The position numbers were made by a program, and so were the translations under genes. A stretch of DNA of 64,000 nt, from positions 31,882 through 95,881 of the forward strand of contig JAQRGA010000107.1 in NCBI GenBank assembly GCA_029237695.1, given 5' to 3'. The stretch comes from Conchocele bisecta (Eukaryota > Mollusca > Bivalvia > Lucinida > Thyasiridae). This document shows positions 12,306 through 23,696 of the stretch, in pieces (position 1 is the stretch's first letter; every line of letters starts with the position of its first letter). The notes under the pieces were generated by a model. The model saw nothing but the letters and a program-made list of their open reading frames with translations. It did no database searches and was not told the origin of the DNA.

Positions 12306-15219
12306 CATATATGTGACGCGCCAAGCGAATACCTCCCTTATCGGTAAACGCGACATAACTAGTTATGACGTTACAAAGACGGCGTAATTTTCACGATGTA
12401 TGGACAAAGCAGACGTCACATGTAGCGTCATTGTCGTGTCTATATGTATGCATTAAATGGCGTTTTTGGGAAATAAATTTAAGTAGACATTAAATAAAAT
12501 TTAAACATGGCGGTTTATTTATTTTAGTTATTGCCATAAGTACGCCTGCTTTTATTTTATTTCGAAGAAAGCGGCTACTACAGTAAATGTTTGATAATAA
12601 AAAAAAATACTTCACGATGTAAGAAAATCTACCTGTGTTTAATAAATCGGCAACAAAGAACATGAAGAACGTAGTTTCCTTTTTTTGTCATACCACCGGT
12701 CAAGTTATCTCCATTGGACAACTGCTCGCGTCTTTCTCAAGACAATTCGTACCGAAATAAAACAATATGCAGGTGTGCCAGTCTGGGAGGTAGGATGGAT
12801 TGGGCTACGACGGCGAAAAACTTCCGGTTAATTAGATAAAATTTAAATAATCACACTTCTTTATTTAGTCTAATTCCCCGTGTATGATCGACCCTACCTC
12901 ACAAACCTACACCATACGCTCGTATGTGTATTGCAATCATGCGGACATGACAACTCGGGTCAGGGAAAACACATTTAAATACTAATACTATTACTAATAC
13001 TAATACTATGATGCATCTATATTGGTGATTTAAAATTAGAATCATTGTGTTGACATAATTTGGATATAATTTCCTTGAAAATCTTCATACAATCTAAAGC
13101 CTCATACATGTACAATGATTATCACAAAGACGGCGTTCGTTTTAAGATATAGTACTTATAGGTTAATATTTGTTTCTATATGTGGATATATGCACGAGCT
13201 ACGTAGCATGCGATATTGCGTAACTTTAGTCGGAACGAGTGGCATACATGTATATCCACATACAAATCAACTAACATTTTATGATATATGTAAATTAACT
13301 ACAACTAAGATGCGCCGAAACATACAAACTATAATGAATTAAACAAATTACTGATGATTTAGAAGGAACTATTTTACAAGGTGAAAAGTAATTCTGGCAC
13401 TGATCAATACGGTAAACGATTGACAATTTACTTTACATTTTAATGGCACACAAATGTAAGTATATAATAAACATGTGTTTTATTCTCTGATAAAATATAA
13501 TGAATAAAGGAATATGCAATGAAGACGCTAGTGAATAAAATATACAGTGGATTTGCATGGTAACATTCAAATCGGTTACTTTCGCTCTATGCAAACGCAG
13601 AACATTGATTTCGTGCTGAGGGTGAGACATCAAAGGTCACAAATATCTGACATTTGATACATGCCGACGCGATGTCAACATACACACACTTACGATCAAT
13701 TACTCAACACATATTTATCCATTTTGGGACACTATCAGGCATGGAATAAAATAGAACTTTATTTAATAAGGTTTGGTTCTGGAATTATCTTTCGCATATA
13801 ATTATTCCATACTTTTATGACATCTGAAATTTAAAAGTCGGAGGTTCAGAATCCTAGAAAAAGAGATAAGGCAAAAAACCGGCTATGCGATGCAGTAACC
13901 AATAACACATCGACATATGTTTTCCCCCCAATGCACATGTATTGGTAGCACATAAGAATCTTATCAATTTTTTGTCAAACTATGTTTTTGTTTTTTGTCA
14001 AGAATTATTGGTGTGTGTCCACAATTTTTCTACTTCTTAATAAAAGCATGTTTCAGCAGTACATGAAAATCGTCTCCTAAGAATATGTTTACGTGTCCTG
14101 TTTGGGACATGTTACAATCTCGTGTTCTCGCGATATCGAGCATGGGTTGATCGCGAAAATGCGAAGTATGATCGCGAGATTGCGAGATTTCGAGACGAAA
14201 ACACGCGATTCTATCATATTCAATCTTTCATTTTCGCAACCTCGACCATAGGTGGAAGATCGCGCGTTTTTGCTTCGCGATCTGCATCAACACGCATGAG
14301 CAGAACTAACCCGAATGTTATGTCTGTAACACAAGGTAAGTCACCCTGCGTTACCTGCGTTTTATAATTCGCGTTAAAGCAAAATATATTTCCAAAAGCA
14401 AAAGGCGAGATGGCGAAAATGCGAGACGATTCTCATGTCTTTATGAGACGATTCGCATGTTTTCGCAAGACGGAAACATAATGCTGATTGTTTTATTTTG
14501 GAATGCGGATGAACGCTTTTATTTAAACATGGCAGACGTACCTTTGTCCTTTATCAAAATGTTTGCAAACTGTAGATCCCGATGAGCTGGCTATTCACGA
14601 GCAGTCTCATCCGGATTTACGCCATTCGTACGTACTTTATTTATACAAAAGAAAAGTGACCCCTAATACAGCGTAATGTAACAGTTACATACGGATAACC
14701 ACAGTGCATGGTTTCTTTATTTTATTTTAAAATTACCAGATATGGCGAGTCTTAAATACACTAAAGCCAGTATATTTATAAACCGCTATGATCGCTACAG
14801 CTATCGAGACCTTCACTTCACTGTAACAATTATACTACTTATAAATAAAATATAAATATTTTGAAATATAAGTATATACTAATAATAATATACATGTAGT
14901 TGATAAATATGTGCATTGTGATGGAACTTTCTGTGTGAGAACAACTGTAGCACGAAAACGTCACGACTGGAGCGGTCCGCCGTCGGCATATATTGATAAC
15001 GACGACGTAACATAGGTCATGTCAAAACAACGTCGCTGCGACAAAGTGACATCAGATGAGTATCTTTGTTGGTCTAGAAAGATGGTTTATCAGCTGAATA
15101 CAGCATTGGTTTATATACCATATTGTTCGAGAGGGATCATATTTTCTAAATATGTTGAAAACTCAATTTCGCATTTTTGACCCATAAAGGAGGTTTTCGC
15201 TTGGCGCGTCACATATATG
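12306..15219. mobile_element. Non-autonomous DNA element, 2.9 kb, 36 bp inverted ends
   Basis: CATATATGTGACGCGCCAAG at 12306, followed by 'cgaatacctcccttat', is mirrored at 15184-15219 as 'ataaaggaggttttcgct' then 'tggcgcgtcacatatatg'. The two ends differ at only two or three positions over 36 bases. If ATATAT is the target duplication the ends start at GTGACGCG; otherwise CATATATG belongs to the inverted repeat. No transposase frame of useful length lies inside. It carries a copy of the dispersed repeat R (14025-14640), probably nested. The superfamily is unknown. Confidence 0.6.
14025..14640. repeat. Dispersed repeat R, copy 1
   Basis: Matches 61905-62500 over most of its length. Shared blocks include 'acgtgtcctgt', 'tcgcgatatcgagcat', 'ggtggaagatcgcgcg', 'tttttgcttcgcgatctg' and 'catcaacacgcatgagca'. 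It is rich in TCGCGA-type self-complementary words. It ends in a GATGAGCC palindrome module near 14568-14626. The small open frame at 14122-14367 has an equivalent frame at 62036-62224 only because the DNA is repeated. Confidence 0.8.
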
Positions 15220-17404
15220 CAATTTTAGTGCATATACAATGTTGTTATAGCCACAAAGCATAGACAATCATAATACTACAACATCGTCGAGGACGTCGCG
15301 TTGAATTTCAAAATGACCGTCATTCGAAACTGCTTTTCACCATGCTTTGTTGATTGAAAATCATCCCAGTTTACTATTATAATTATCCGAACCTATGAAT
15401 GCCTCGATCAGATCCGTGAAACAATAAGTATATTAAACGTACCATATATTTGATATAACGTTATTTTAATTTCAAAATGGCCGCCTATTTACACATTTTG
15501 GCAATATCCCGATATATGAGAATCGCACAGGCCAATTGCAATGTGTTAACAAGTATTAAGAATAAATAATCACAAGAAGATAACTGATACAACTTATAAC
15601 GTTATAAATGTGTCTGGGAAAACCATTTTTACTTTAAAAATGGTCACCAATATAACTAAGATCCGATGTATCTTAAATAATATGGGATAAACAAATACCC
15701 AGTTATTTTGATGCGTTATAAAGGAGGGCAGATATAGTAAATGGTATATAGTCAATCGTGGGAACACTATCATGCGCATAAACATAACTGTGTAATTATA
15801 TTCTTGGCTCCGAACATTCACACATGATAATCCAGCCTAATGTCGACACGCGCTCCTAATTACTTTTGCGATACACTTCTCGTGGAGAGTTTTCCACATG
15901 ATTGGCCAGCTGCCATCATTCTATCATTCTGTTTCATTCAACACTACTCATCCGGTATTTTGAATTAGAACAATGGTATGCCAGTAGACATGGCTGGCTT
16001 GGTAAGCGGCTCGCTTAACATGATCCTGCCATGCTTGAGCTGTGGATTATTTAGTTGTCTGTACATAACGTTATGTAGTGAAAGTTACAACATAAGACTG
16101 TCTGCTATAATACATGTATATAAATATATTACTAACGAATTGGCATATAATATGTTGTGTGATTATAACGTGTAGACATACCTGAACTGTGACCAGCATG
16201 TGATACAGAATGGTGACATCGGAATTTTTGTCAGCGCAATGATTAATAGCTGATTCCTCTGTTATGACGAAATATGGATATGTAGCAGCTTGTCCGTATG
16301 ACATTTACTGGATTCAATTGCATTCCTGTGCTCTCCGAGTTGCCTTGCGAGATATTTGCTCAGTTTCGTGGAACAACTTTATTGCTAGACATTCCCACAA
16401 AATTGTCTGGCATTGCAGGAGTGTCAAGCTATTCACCTTGTAGGCAAAACCCAATTACCCAATTGTATGCATCCAACCGTCTTAGTTACCAGGTTCCCTG
16501 TGAATATATGACACATGTACATACCGGGTATATTAACAGTATGCATATATTGATTTGACAATATCAGTGGACATTGATGAGTCATTGGTTCATTTTTCTG
16601 AATTTCAAAATGGCGGCCGTGATAATCGTATTCCTATTATATAATCATGGATAAATCATTTATACTGTTGTTTGTCTTGACTATACTCATACTGTATGTG
16701 AAAGCAAATATATATGGCTGCTGTGTGTATGCAGGAAATGTCATAATTATGCATACTGAATTTCACCGCTTCAGTTATGTACATCTGCATTAGAGTCTTC
16801 ATATAGTTGGTGTTCCTGAACGACAGTGTTGGCACAATCACAAAGCTGTCAAATTAGTTGATTACAAAAACTCTATACCCTATACAGCATTGTATGCAAG
16901 AACGTTTTGAAAATTGGCTTTGTTGTGAAAAGGCGGTATTTTCGTCATTGTAATGCTAGGTGAACATGTTGAATACGTGTAGAAGATATTTGTAAAATTT
17001 CAGATTGATTGAGAGAAAACTGTTGGAGAAGTTGAATACACAAACTCAATGGCTAAGTTTAAAATGTGTACTTTTTTGTTAGAAAATAAAATAAAAACTA
17101 GGTGTACACGTTGATATGTAGAATACGTGCGTAACGTGTTTGATTGACAGGAAGCGATTAGAAGAGTTGATTACACAAACTATATAGCATGTAAGTGATT
17201 GTATGCAAATGTGTAGAAAATGGATAATCTTAAGAGATAAAAAACATGTTACTAGTACTATATAAAATTGATTAGTGCTTTGTATGTACACATGGCGTTG
17301 TCTCAATTGTTAACGAAGTTATTTTTGATGGGAAAATACAAAAATAATAGGACTAAAATCTTCAAGACGCATGCATGATAGACATAATGAAAACCTGTTA
17401 GATG
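15220..17404. other. Intergenic, no recognised gene
   Basis: YY1-like 'aaaatggccgcc' or its inverse occur at about 15475 and 16605. Short frames at 15978-16175 and 16298-16558 (plus) resemble no family I know. The second is slightly GC-richer than its surroundings and could be an exon, but has no supporting motif. Confidence 0.4.
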
Positions 17405-18350
17405 ACGGTGTCACTGAAGTTCCATGTGTTGGACATATCTTAACTGCACAATGTCTTAGGTCAGACCAAACATTAGTCTGCAATCAAAGATCTGGACCCG
17501 CTGCGTAATCGTGCAGAATTGGAAACACTCCTGGACATGGTGAATTATTTGTTCAAATTTGTTTTTCGCCAAATTTGTTTTTCGCATGGGAAAAACCACA
17601 TGGATGACGCTTTCCAAAATGTCAAAGACCTAATGACACATAATCAAGCATTCTCATGCTATGACTTGACAAAGACAGTGACACTTCAGCTATAGTCTGG
17701 ATTAGGTTGTCGTGAAGGCAAGCCAATGATCTACGTTTCCAAACCATGACCCCCACAAAAACTAGATACGCCATGACTGAACTTGAATTTTTAGGCATTT
17801 TATTTGACCTCAAAAGGTTTCAGCAGTATGTATCAGTACAGTACATACTGTTCAAGTGGAATCAGAACACTTGCCTCTCACATACTTTATGAAAAACTCT
17901 GATATTTCAGAGTATTATACTGCAGCTGGAGCAATATGACATGTCAGTGAAACGTGTATCCGGCAAAAACATACCAGCAGCTGATACGCTACCCCGCAAG
18001 TCAGTACCAGACACATATCTCAACCGTATGAAAGGTATAAATTCTCTGTTACATACAGTATTGGCGAACTTACATATCAGTGATCGCCAGATTCTAATTG
18101 ATTCTGCTCAAAGAAAGGGATAGCCGATGTCCGCATGAAATGAAGGCGTTTTTGGAATTACAGAGATGACATGACACTATCAGATCCTCTGATCCTGAAA
18201 GGATACACGCTCATACTTCCAACTGCACTCCAGTCCAAGATATTACAAGCCATACACATTTGCCATCTGTGCATTCAGAAATGTCTCAAACGAGCGCGAG
18301 ATAATATGTTCTGACCAAACATATCAGTAGACATCACCAAAATTTGTTCC
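17405..18350 (+). pseudogene. Ty3/Gypsy LTR retrotransposon pol relic (RT end, RNase H, integrase zinc domain)
   Basis: Frames must be switched several times, but the order is that of a Gypsy pol. VGHILTAQCLRSDQT at about 17435 matches the end of the reverse transcriptase. RAELETLLDMVNYLFKF at about 17510 matches the connection region. DDAFQNVKDLMTHNQ (17605) and TLQL-stop-SGLG (17680) match the start of RNase H, whose catalytic Asp position is now a stop. TKTRYAMTELEFLGILFD (17755) and LQLEQYDMSVKRVSGK with PAADTLPRK (17920-18000) match its C-terminal part. SDPLILKGYTLILPTALQ (18180-18235) leads to HICHLCIQKCLKRARDNM near 18290, the HHCC zinc-binding region of integrase. Several stops and frameshifts make it non-functional. 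No LTRs, gag or DDE integrase core were found; it is truncated at about 18350. Confidence 0.75.
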
Positions 18351-19009
18351 ATTAATATAGTGTATTACGAAGTCGCTTGTAACTGACGCAAGCAACGGAC
18401 ATTATACATGCGTTAGTCAGGTACTGACGTCAATGGTAATATCGCTGGCCCCAAACGTTCAAATTGCCGGATGCATCAGCATTACTGATAAACGTGGCAT
18501 AGATTTTTAACAAACACGTGTGTTCTTTTTCCGCATTTGTACAGAATGGTGTTTCTAATTCAATGCTTGAAAACTCGATTTTCGAATTATTCAACACGAG
18601 CACGTGCAAATCGCTCAAAACCTGTTTTACCAAACTGATGGATATGCATTTTCCAAAGATGACGTGTCAGAGACTGGGCAGGTAGCTGCACTATATGCAT
18701 GCATTCTGACATATTTATCGAGTCAAATAATGAACAAGAGGCACACATGGGCCTGTATCGTTCAATCTGAAATTAGTATCCCCATTATGAAGTAAATCAG
18801 AAACGGTACAGACTGTAATATATACCAAGTTCCATCAAATTGGTCTGCAAGTTCATAAAAGGTAATTTGAATAATTGTTCAGGATGTCTCAAAATGTGTA
18901 CACAGTCAAATGGTGGTAGTTTTGCGTTTCAAGCCCCAAAAGGGATGCCATAAATCATAAAATCTACCACTCAATATTTATAAATTAAGCGTCTTACAAA
19001 AGTGATTTT
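18351..19009. other. Intergenic, nothing recognised
   Basis: Short unrelated open frames on both strands only. It could be the remainder of the host site or a very decayed 3' part of the neighbouring Gypsy element; no motif decides this. Confidence 0.35.
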
Positions 19010-19695
19010 TATGGACCTTTCTGTGGCAATCTTGGATAACTAAATCATCCAATTTCGACAAAAAATTGCTTTAGAGTGATCGTCTCATCGATACATTCGA
19101 TTTGATATATAGCACGACCATAGTTGGTCAAATCTCCCATTTTTGATCCCGGGGTCATCATTTTAATAAATCTGAAATAGCATTGTTTATTGATCATATT
19201 AATGAAAATTGTTTAAGAATTTGGCCTAATGTTCTATGGTGGCCATCTTAATTATGCGACGACTCCATTTTAACAAATATGGAAAGGCTTTACTCACGGA
19301 CCATAACTGTGCAGTTTGACCAGCATAGGCAAAGCGGTTCACAAAACAAGAAGAACTTGCATCTATAATAAAATAATGACCTTTAGACCTTTCGGCAGCC
19401 ATCTTGAATGATGTGATCATCAGATTTCGACTTAAAATGCTCCAGAATGATCGTCTCCTCGATATCTTCGATTTGATATATAACCCGAACGATATTTACT
19501 TGATTACTTGCCCCCCCCCCAACCCCCACCCTCAAACCCCGCCAATCTCTGATCCATGGGTCATCATTATAACAAATCTGAAAGAGATAAACTATCGATC
19601 ATCCCTGCCTGATTTTCGTCAAAATCAGTATGTCGGTTAGTGGGAAAAAGATTTTGTAAGAATTTGACCTAATTTTCTATGGCGGCCATCTTGGA
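19010..19695 (+). repeat. Two diverged tandem copies of a 320-370 bp module with YY1-like ends
   Basis: The order 'gacctttc...atcttg', 'tcgtctc..cgat', 'ttcgatttgatatata', 'gggtcatcat', 'tttctatggcggccatctt' occurs twice: 19010-19250 with spacer to 19380, and 19381-19695. The second copy has a C run at about 19508. Both copies end in a GGCGGCCATCTT-type motif. Confidence 0.6.
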
Positions 19696-19992
19696 TTATG
19701 CACGAATTAGGATCGTCTGGTAATGTTAATTGATGGATTTACATTTATTGAACAAGGCGGATGGTCATACCCATTTCTCCAGTCACAGCCACATTTTACA
19801 TCAACGTCGTATTGTAAACAAATTCTAGGGTAGAGGTGTACCGCTTTGAGCTGGCGCGTTATTATTGTAAATATTATTGTAAACACGTGCTATTTTTAAA
19901 TAGTTTACGTCATATGTTGTAGACATGTTATTTGTATACCAGCGCAAACGCATTAACATTCGATAGAATTGCTAATAATAGTAACATCGTTT

Positions 19993-20062
19993 AGTGCTCT
20001 AGTGGGTAGATCTGCTGTTTGGTGATCGGACGGTCGTGAGTTCGAATCCTGCCAAAGGAATA
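19993..20062 (+). repeat. tRNA-like sequence (SINE head or tRNA pseudogene)
   Basis: 'tagtgggtag' resembles an internal A box, and 'gagttcgaatcctgcc' about 35 bases on is a good B box. I could not form a convincing acceptor or anticodon stem, so a functional tRNA is not supported. A tRNA-derived SINE end is more likely. Confidence 0.5.
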
Positions 20063-20420
20063 CATTTTTCTCTCGCTTTTACTATTTTGGCGCCAGAGGT
20101 AACGCACACATCCCGAAACAGTCGTGCATTTACTTTTACACAACATTATAAAACACTTCACTTTGAACCTAATCATTGTGAAATTTCATTCTGCACATTC
20201 GTGTGTTATTGTGAAAGTCCACTCGACTCACTACAAATGCAAATATGTTACGGAGAACACCATGTCGAAAATAAACCTCTCACTTCAGATAATAATAACT
20301 AATAAATAAATAAACGTGGATGCATGTGGTTCATTAATTACCATGTCAATTGTTGTTACATGTAATAAAGATTCATTAAAAAGAAAAAGAAAACTAAAAA
20401 CATAAAACAATATATATATA

Positions 20421-20505
20421 TAATGGCCAAAGTGAGGATCGAACGCATGCAGTGCAAAATTAAAATCAAGTGCCACCGTTGGCCGCCAGTTTACCCACTG
20501 CTCCA
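20421..20505 (-). repeat. Second tRNA-like sequence, opposite strand
   Basis: On the minus strand 'gagcagtgggtaaactgg' resembles an A box and 'gcgttcgatcctcactt' a B box. The sequence then runs into a TA repeat (20412-20422). With the plus-strand copy at 19993 it makes an inverted pair about 360 bases apart. Confidence 0.45.
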
Positions 20506-21190
20506 GTATGAGAAACTGTTTTGTCAATCGCAATATATCGGTCATGACTATAGCGACGCGCCATAATAAACAGGGAAATACCCACAGGAATTCCATGTTT
20601 GTTTATACACCAATGTTTTTATATAAACAAAGCATGTAAACAACGCCATGTCAGGCTGGTATACTTATATACTCTTGTACTTGGAGTATCTACAACATAA
20701 CCAACACATTTTAAAGTTGCATTCTTTCGATAAATATATGCAATTCAGCATGAACACATTTCGTACTGCTTTATCCTCATGAATGTTATAAATTGTAGCT
20801 AGTAAACGTTCAGCTGCTAAACCTTGAACGTCCCTAAAAAATACAGGTTTTGTCTCACCAGATCGCGTATGTCTAGAAAAATAACATGGCGACATATTAT
20901 TTTTAAATGAATTATCAACGACATATAGCAATATTCGTGATGTTTTAGCCGTAGGAAAGTTCTAACATTTCGTCATTACGTTAACTAGTTGTGATGAAAA
21001 ATAACACTATTAAATTATTACTTTCCAATAAAATTCTATCTCCTAAAATGTACCCATTTAACCAATTCACCACTAAATAACTGGAATGGATTTTGATGTT
21101 AATTTTCCAATCAATCCAATCGTCACAATATGATTTTCAGACTAGTTCATTTGTAACAAGAGTTCCGAAGGTCACAATATACGCCCGTCG
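20506..21190. other. Intergenic, nothing firmly recognised
   Basis: A minus-strand frame at 20665-20931 (88 codons, containing FFRDVQGLAAERLLATIYN) has a protein-like composition but no family I recognise and no neighbouring support. It is not called as a gene. Confidence 0.35.
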
Positions 21191-21194
21191 AGGC

Positions 21195-21490
21195 AAGGCC
21201 AGTCAACAAGGGGAGATAACTCACTGAAACCCAATAGGCTTCTTCACATTGGCTTGATAAATATGTATATGTATACCGAATTTGGTTACGGTCGGTGAAG
21301 TAGAACTTGAGTTATTGCGTGGACAAGGAAACAGAGTGGGACAATTAAAATGGTCGCCAAGGGGAGATAAGCCATCGGATCTTTTTCGAAATCAATAGGA
21401 TTCTTCGTCTTGCCATGGTAAACATGCATACCGAATTTGGCTACAATCCATCAGTAGAACTCTAGTTATTGCGTGGACAAGCTGTGCCGG
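21195..21490. repeat. Tandem pair of 'aggggagataac' dispersed module
   Basis: Two successive copies share 'aaggggagataa', 'aataggattcttc' or 'aataggcttcttc', 'ataccgaatttggctaca' and 'gttattgcgtggacaag'. The second ends in a CCGCCCGC-rich tract at 21487-21512. I associate this module with molluscan intergenic DNA (recollection, not searched). Confidence 0.6.
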
Positions 21491-21604
21491 CCCGCCCGCC
21501 GCCCGCCCGCCCGTACAAGATGAATACATAATACTTCCCGTTTTTTCAAACGGGCGTATAAAAAGGGTGCGCTTTTGTTCTAAAAATACGCAAATTACTT
21601 GCAA

Positions 21605-21668
21605 AACAGTGCAGATTCTGATGAGATGGCTCGTCACGAGCCGGCTCATTTGGATCTACACCGTTTTA
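21605..21668. repeat. GATGAGCC/GGCTCATC palindrome module
   Basis: 'gatgagatggctcgtcacga' followed by 'gccggctcatttggatctac'. It is another member of the dispersed module seen at 482, 14568 and 62444. Confidence 0.6.
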
Positions 21669-21729
21669 AACACTGATAAAGAGGTTTGCATGGTTGAAAA
21701 TGTTAAATATATATATAGTCTAGCTGTTG

Positions 21730-22300
21730 AATGGTTGGACCCGGAAATAATTGTTAACAAGCTAAATTTGGTACCGTTGGAAAGAGGAGTTTGTTGTCAA
21801 TAACATATCCAAAATCCCCTAAAATCCGCTTTGGGGAAACTTTTTTATTCAAGATGGCGTCCAATATGGCCGCTCGAAACTTGCCAATTTTGACTGAACA
21901 ATTGAGTTTCCCTAAAACTACAATTTAAAACACCTCTCGCGGCCTAGAATCATCATGTATATAATATGAGATATTGTTAGACTACAACGAAGAAATTTGA
22001 CAGTTGTTTCGTTTACATAAAGTCAAGATGGCCGCCAAATGTCAGCATTTGTGTTAAAAAATCCATATCTTTGCTCTCTTGTGATATATTTATTTATTAA
22101 AATGATTATTTAATTTATCTTATTTAAAATGATATATTCAGGTGTTTTGAATCACACAATCGTTTTAGTTTTTTTTTTACTACGTTGATATATTTAACTG
22201 ATTTAAAATGGTATATTCAGGTACTTTGAATCACAGAATCCTTTCTGTAATTTGACATTTGCCTCATTTGCATAATTCCAAGATGGCCGTCCTGAGAATT
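21730..22300 (+). repeat. Dispersed repeat Q, plus-orientation copy
   Basis: The left half (21730-21980) is matched in inverse orientation at 35815-36050, sharing 'ccgctttggggaaacttttt' and 'aagatggcgtccaatatggc'. The right half (22010-22300) is matched in inverse orientation at 29590-29885, sharing 'tttgcctcatttgcat' and 'aagatggccgccaaatgtca'. The repeat carries several YY1-like motifs. A simple direct duplication of two 45 bp blocks ('atattcaggt..tttgaatcaca') occurs at 22130-22250. Confidence 0.7.
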
Positions 22301-22613
22301 AATCTATAAAACAACACAGTTTTGGAGTACAATAGGTCGTAACTAGCATTGCAAGGACTCTTGAAATGGCCGCCGGGAACGATGAAATCCGCAAACTTGC
22401 GGAATTTTTTGGAATTATGCACATTTCTATTCTAATGAATGATACGAACATTGAATTGCGTAAATGAGCATACTATTTCTGGCCACTGTAGCTACAAGTT
22501 TGATGAATTTGTCTCCAAACAATGATGCATGCATGGTTGTACGTCCAGGGTATTTAGTCGACTGGCCATGCCAAATTTCGGGAAATTATCACTACATTAT
22601 TTGCTGTCACTCC

Positions 22614-22884
22614 TTAATCAACATTATCATCGAGCATGGTTTCCTCAATATTTTTGCAGTCCTCCCCTCGACAATCACCACAAGCAGTAACGCATTTGAG
22701 CCCATTCTTTCGACATGAGCACAGGTTTCCTCCGCAGGGGTTCCTCGTTGACATCTTACAATTACATCGGATGAATTTCAGCAGATCTTCTGGTGCAGGT
22801 TCTATGTCTGTCATAATGGGTATTAGTTTCGACCCGTGAAGCTTCCAACCCCATTGAGTGGGATCTATGTAGGAGTTTCTAAGA
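22614..22884 (-). pseudogene. C-terminal CXC domain of the element gene
   Basis: SYIDPTQWGWKLHGSKLIPI leads into EPAPEDLLKFIRCNCK and a nine-Cys cluster, C-x-C-x7-C-x4-C-x-C-x6-C-x3-C-x2-C-x4-C, close in spacing to tesmin/CXC zinc-binding DNA-contact domains. The frame ends at 22614. It is interrupted upstream by the SINE-like insertion, so it no longer joins the nuclease part. Confidence 0.65.
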
Positions 22885-23069
22885 TTTTCCCAGATAACAA
22901 CCTGCAGGTGAACCCTAAGAATGTGAAAAAGCTGCCCGCTCAGTAGGCGGTAACTTCTGGGGTTCGATAGACATTCTGCTGGATGAAACCATGCCCATAA
23001 ACCTCGTGTACCTCATATGTCAGAGGGCCACATGGAAGATTAGTGAAAACTAAATGTGTTACCCTCTCA

Positions 23070-23100
<31 letters not shown>

Positions 23101-23107
23101 TATTATT
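22885..23107 (+). mobile_element. SINE/LINE 3' end with (TTA)n tail inserted in the pseudogene
   Basis: It lies in the plus orientation between GKGGELLK and SYIDPTQWGWKL of the minus-strand gene. A possible B box ('ggggttcgatag') is at 22956. 'ctctcaaaataaagac' precedes an ATT repeat ending at 23107, typical of non-LTR retroelement or SINE tails. The 5' limit is approximate. Confidence 0.6.
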
Positions 23108-23167
23108 TGAGTAATTCTCCGCCCTTGCCCTAGTACATTAGCACGAAGAGCTCTGAGCCAGCCTCTC

Positions 23168-23696
23168 CTACCTGTTTGATTCAACAGATGATTCTACTTT
23201 CTTCAGCAAGCTTGTCTTTCCCTGTCCATATAGTGCCGATGTTGTGTCACACCCACCCCATGCGTGCAGAAACAGAATGTGTCTGGTGATGGTGTCTCCA
23301 GCATGCTGGGCTATATCCGCTACCTTCCACATTCCACCGCTTTTGTGCGACTTTCGCATCTCAGATTTGAAATACATATCCGATAGTGAGTTTTTCCAGT
23401 GATGAACAAGCAAAATCAGAACATCAGTATCATCCGCAACAACAACAACTTGTCGCTCAGATGCCAATTCCAAAGCTACCGATACTATCATTGTGTCTGC
23501 ATCTGATGTGCTATTGTGAACGACGGGACCAGCATCCCGCAGCGTTTTACTGAGTAACTGTATGAACTGCTGTTTGTTCTTCTCGTTTGAGAGAAACACC
23601 TCCTGATTGTTGTGAACCTGCGTGACATCAGTGAGGTGGATGTCGGCACATGGTCTAACCACCCGCCGTTGGTGCTCGTGATCTTATATCGATGGC
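23168..23696 (-). pseudogene. XPG/FEN1-like nuclease domain of the element gene
   Basis: The frame reads PSI, a stop near 23686, DHEHQRRVVRPCADIHLTD, FLSNEKNKQQFIQLLSK, STSDADTMIVSVALELAS, QVVVVADDTDVLILLVHH and HAWGGCDTTSALYGQGKT. Acidic clusters and a G-C-D-x5-G-x-G-K helix-turn motif are hallmarks of XPG/FEN-type PIN nucleases that cut flap or branched DNA. It ends at 23168 by frameshift; GSELFVLMY and GKGGELLK continue in another frame as far as the SINE-like insertion. The catalytic acids look retained, but the copy as a whole is dead. Confidence 0.65.

Noticed and set aside
14122..14367. Arg-rich 81-codon frame, related to one at 62036
   Set aside because: The similarity is at DNA level over the whole repeat R, extending outside both frames; TCGCGA-rich DNA encodes Arg/Asp/Glu-rich peptides by composition.
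19993..20062. Functional tRNA gene
   Set aside because: A and B boxes are present but no acceptor stem or good anticodon arm can be folded; treated as a tRNA-derived repeat.
23084..23107. (TTA)n run as an independent microsatellite
   Set aside because: It directly follows AATAAA and a retroelement-like 3' end, so it is read as that element's tail.
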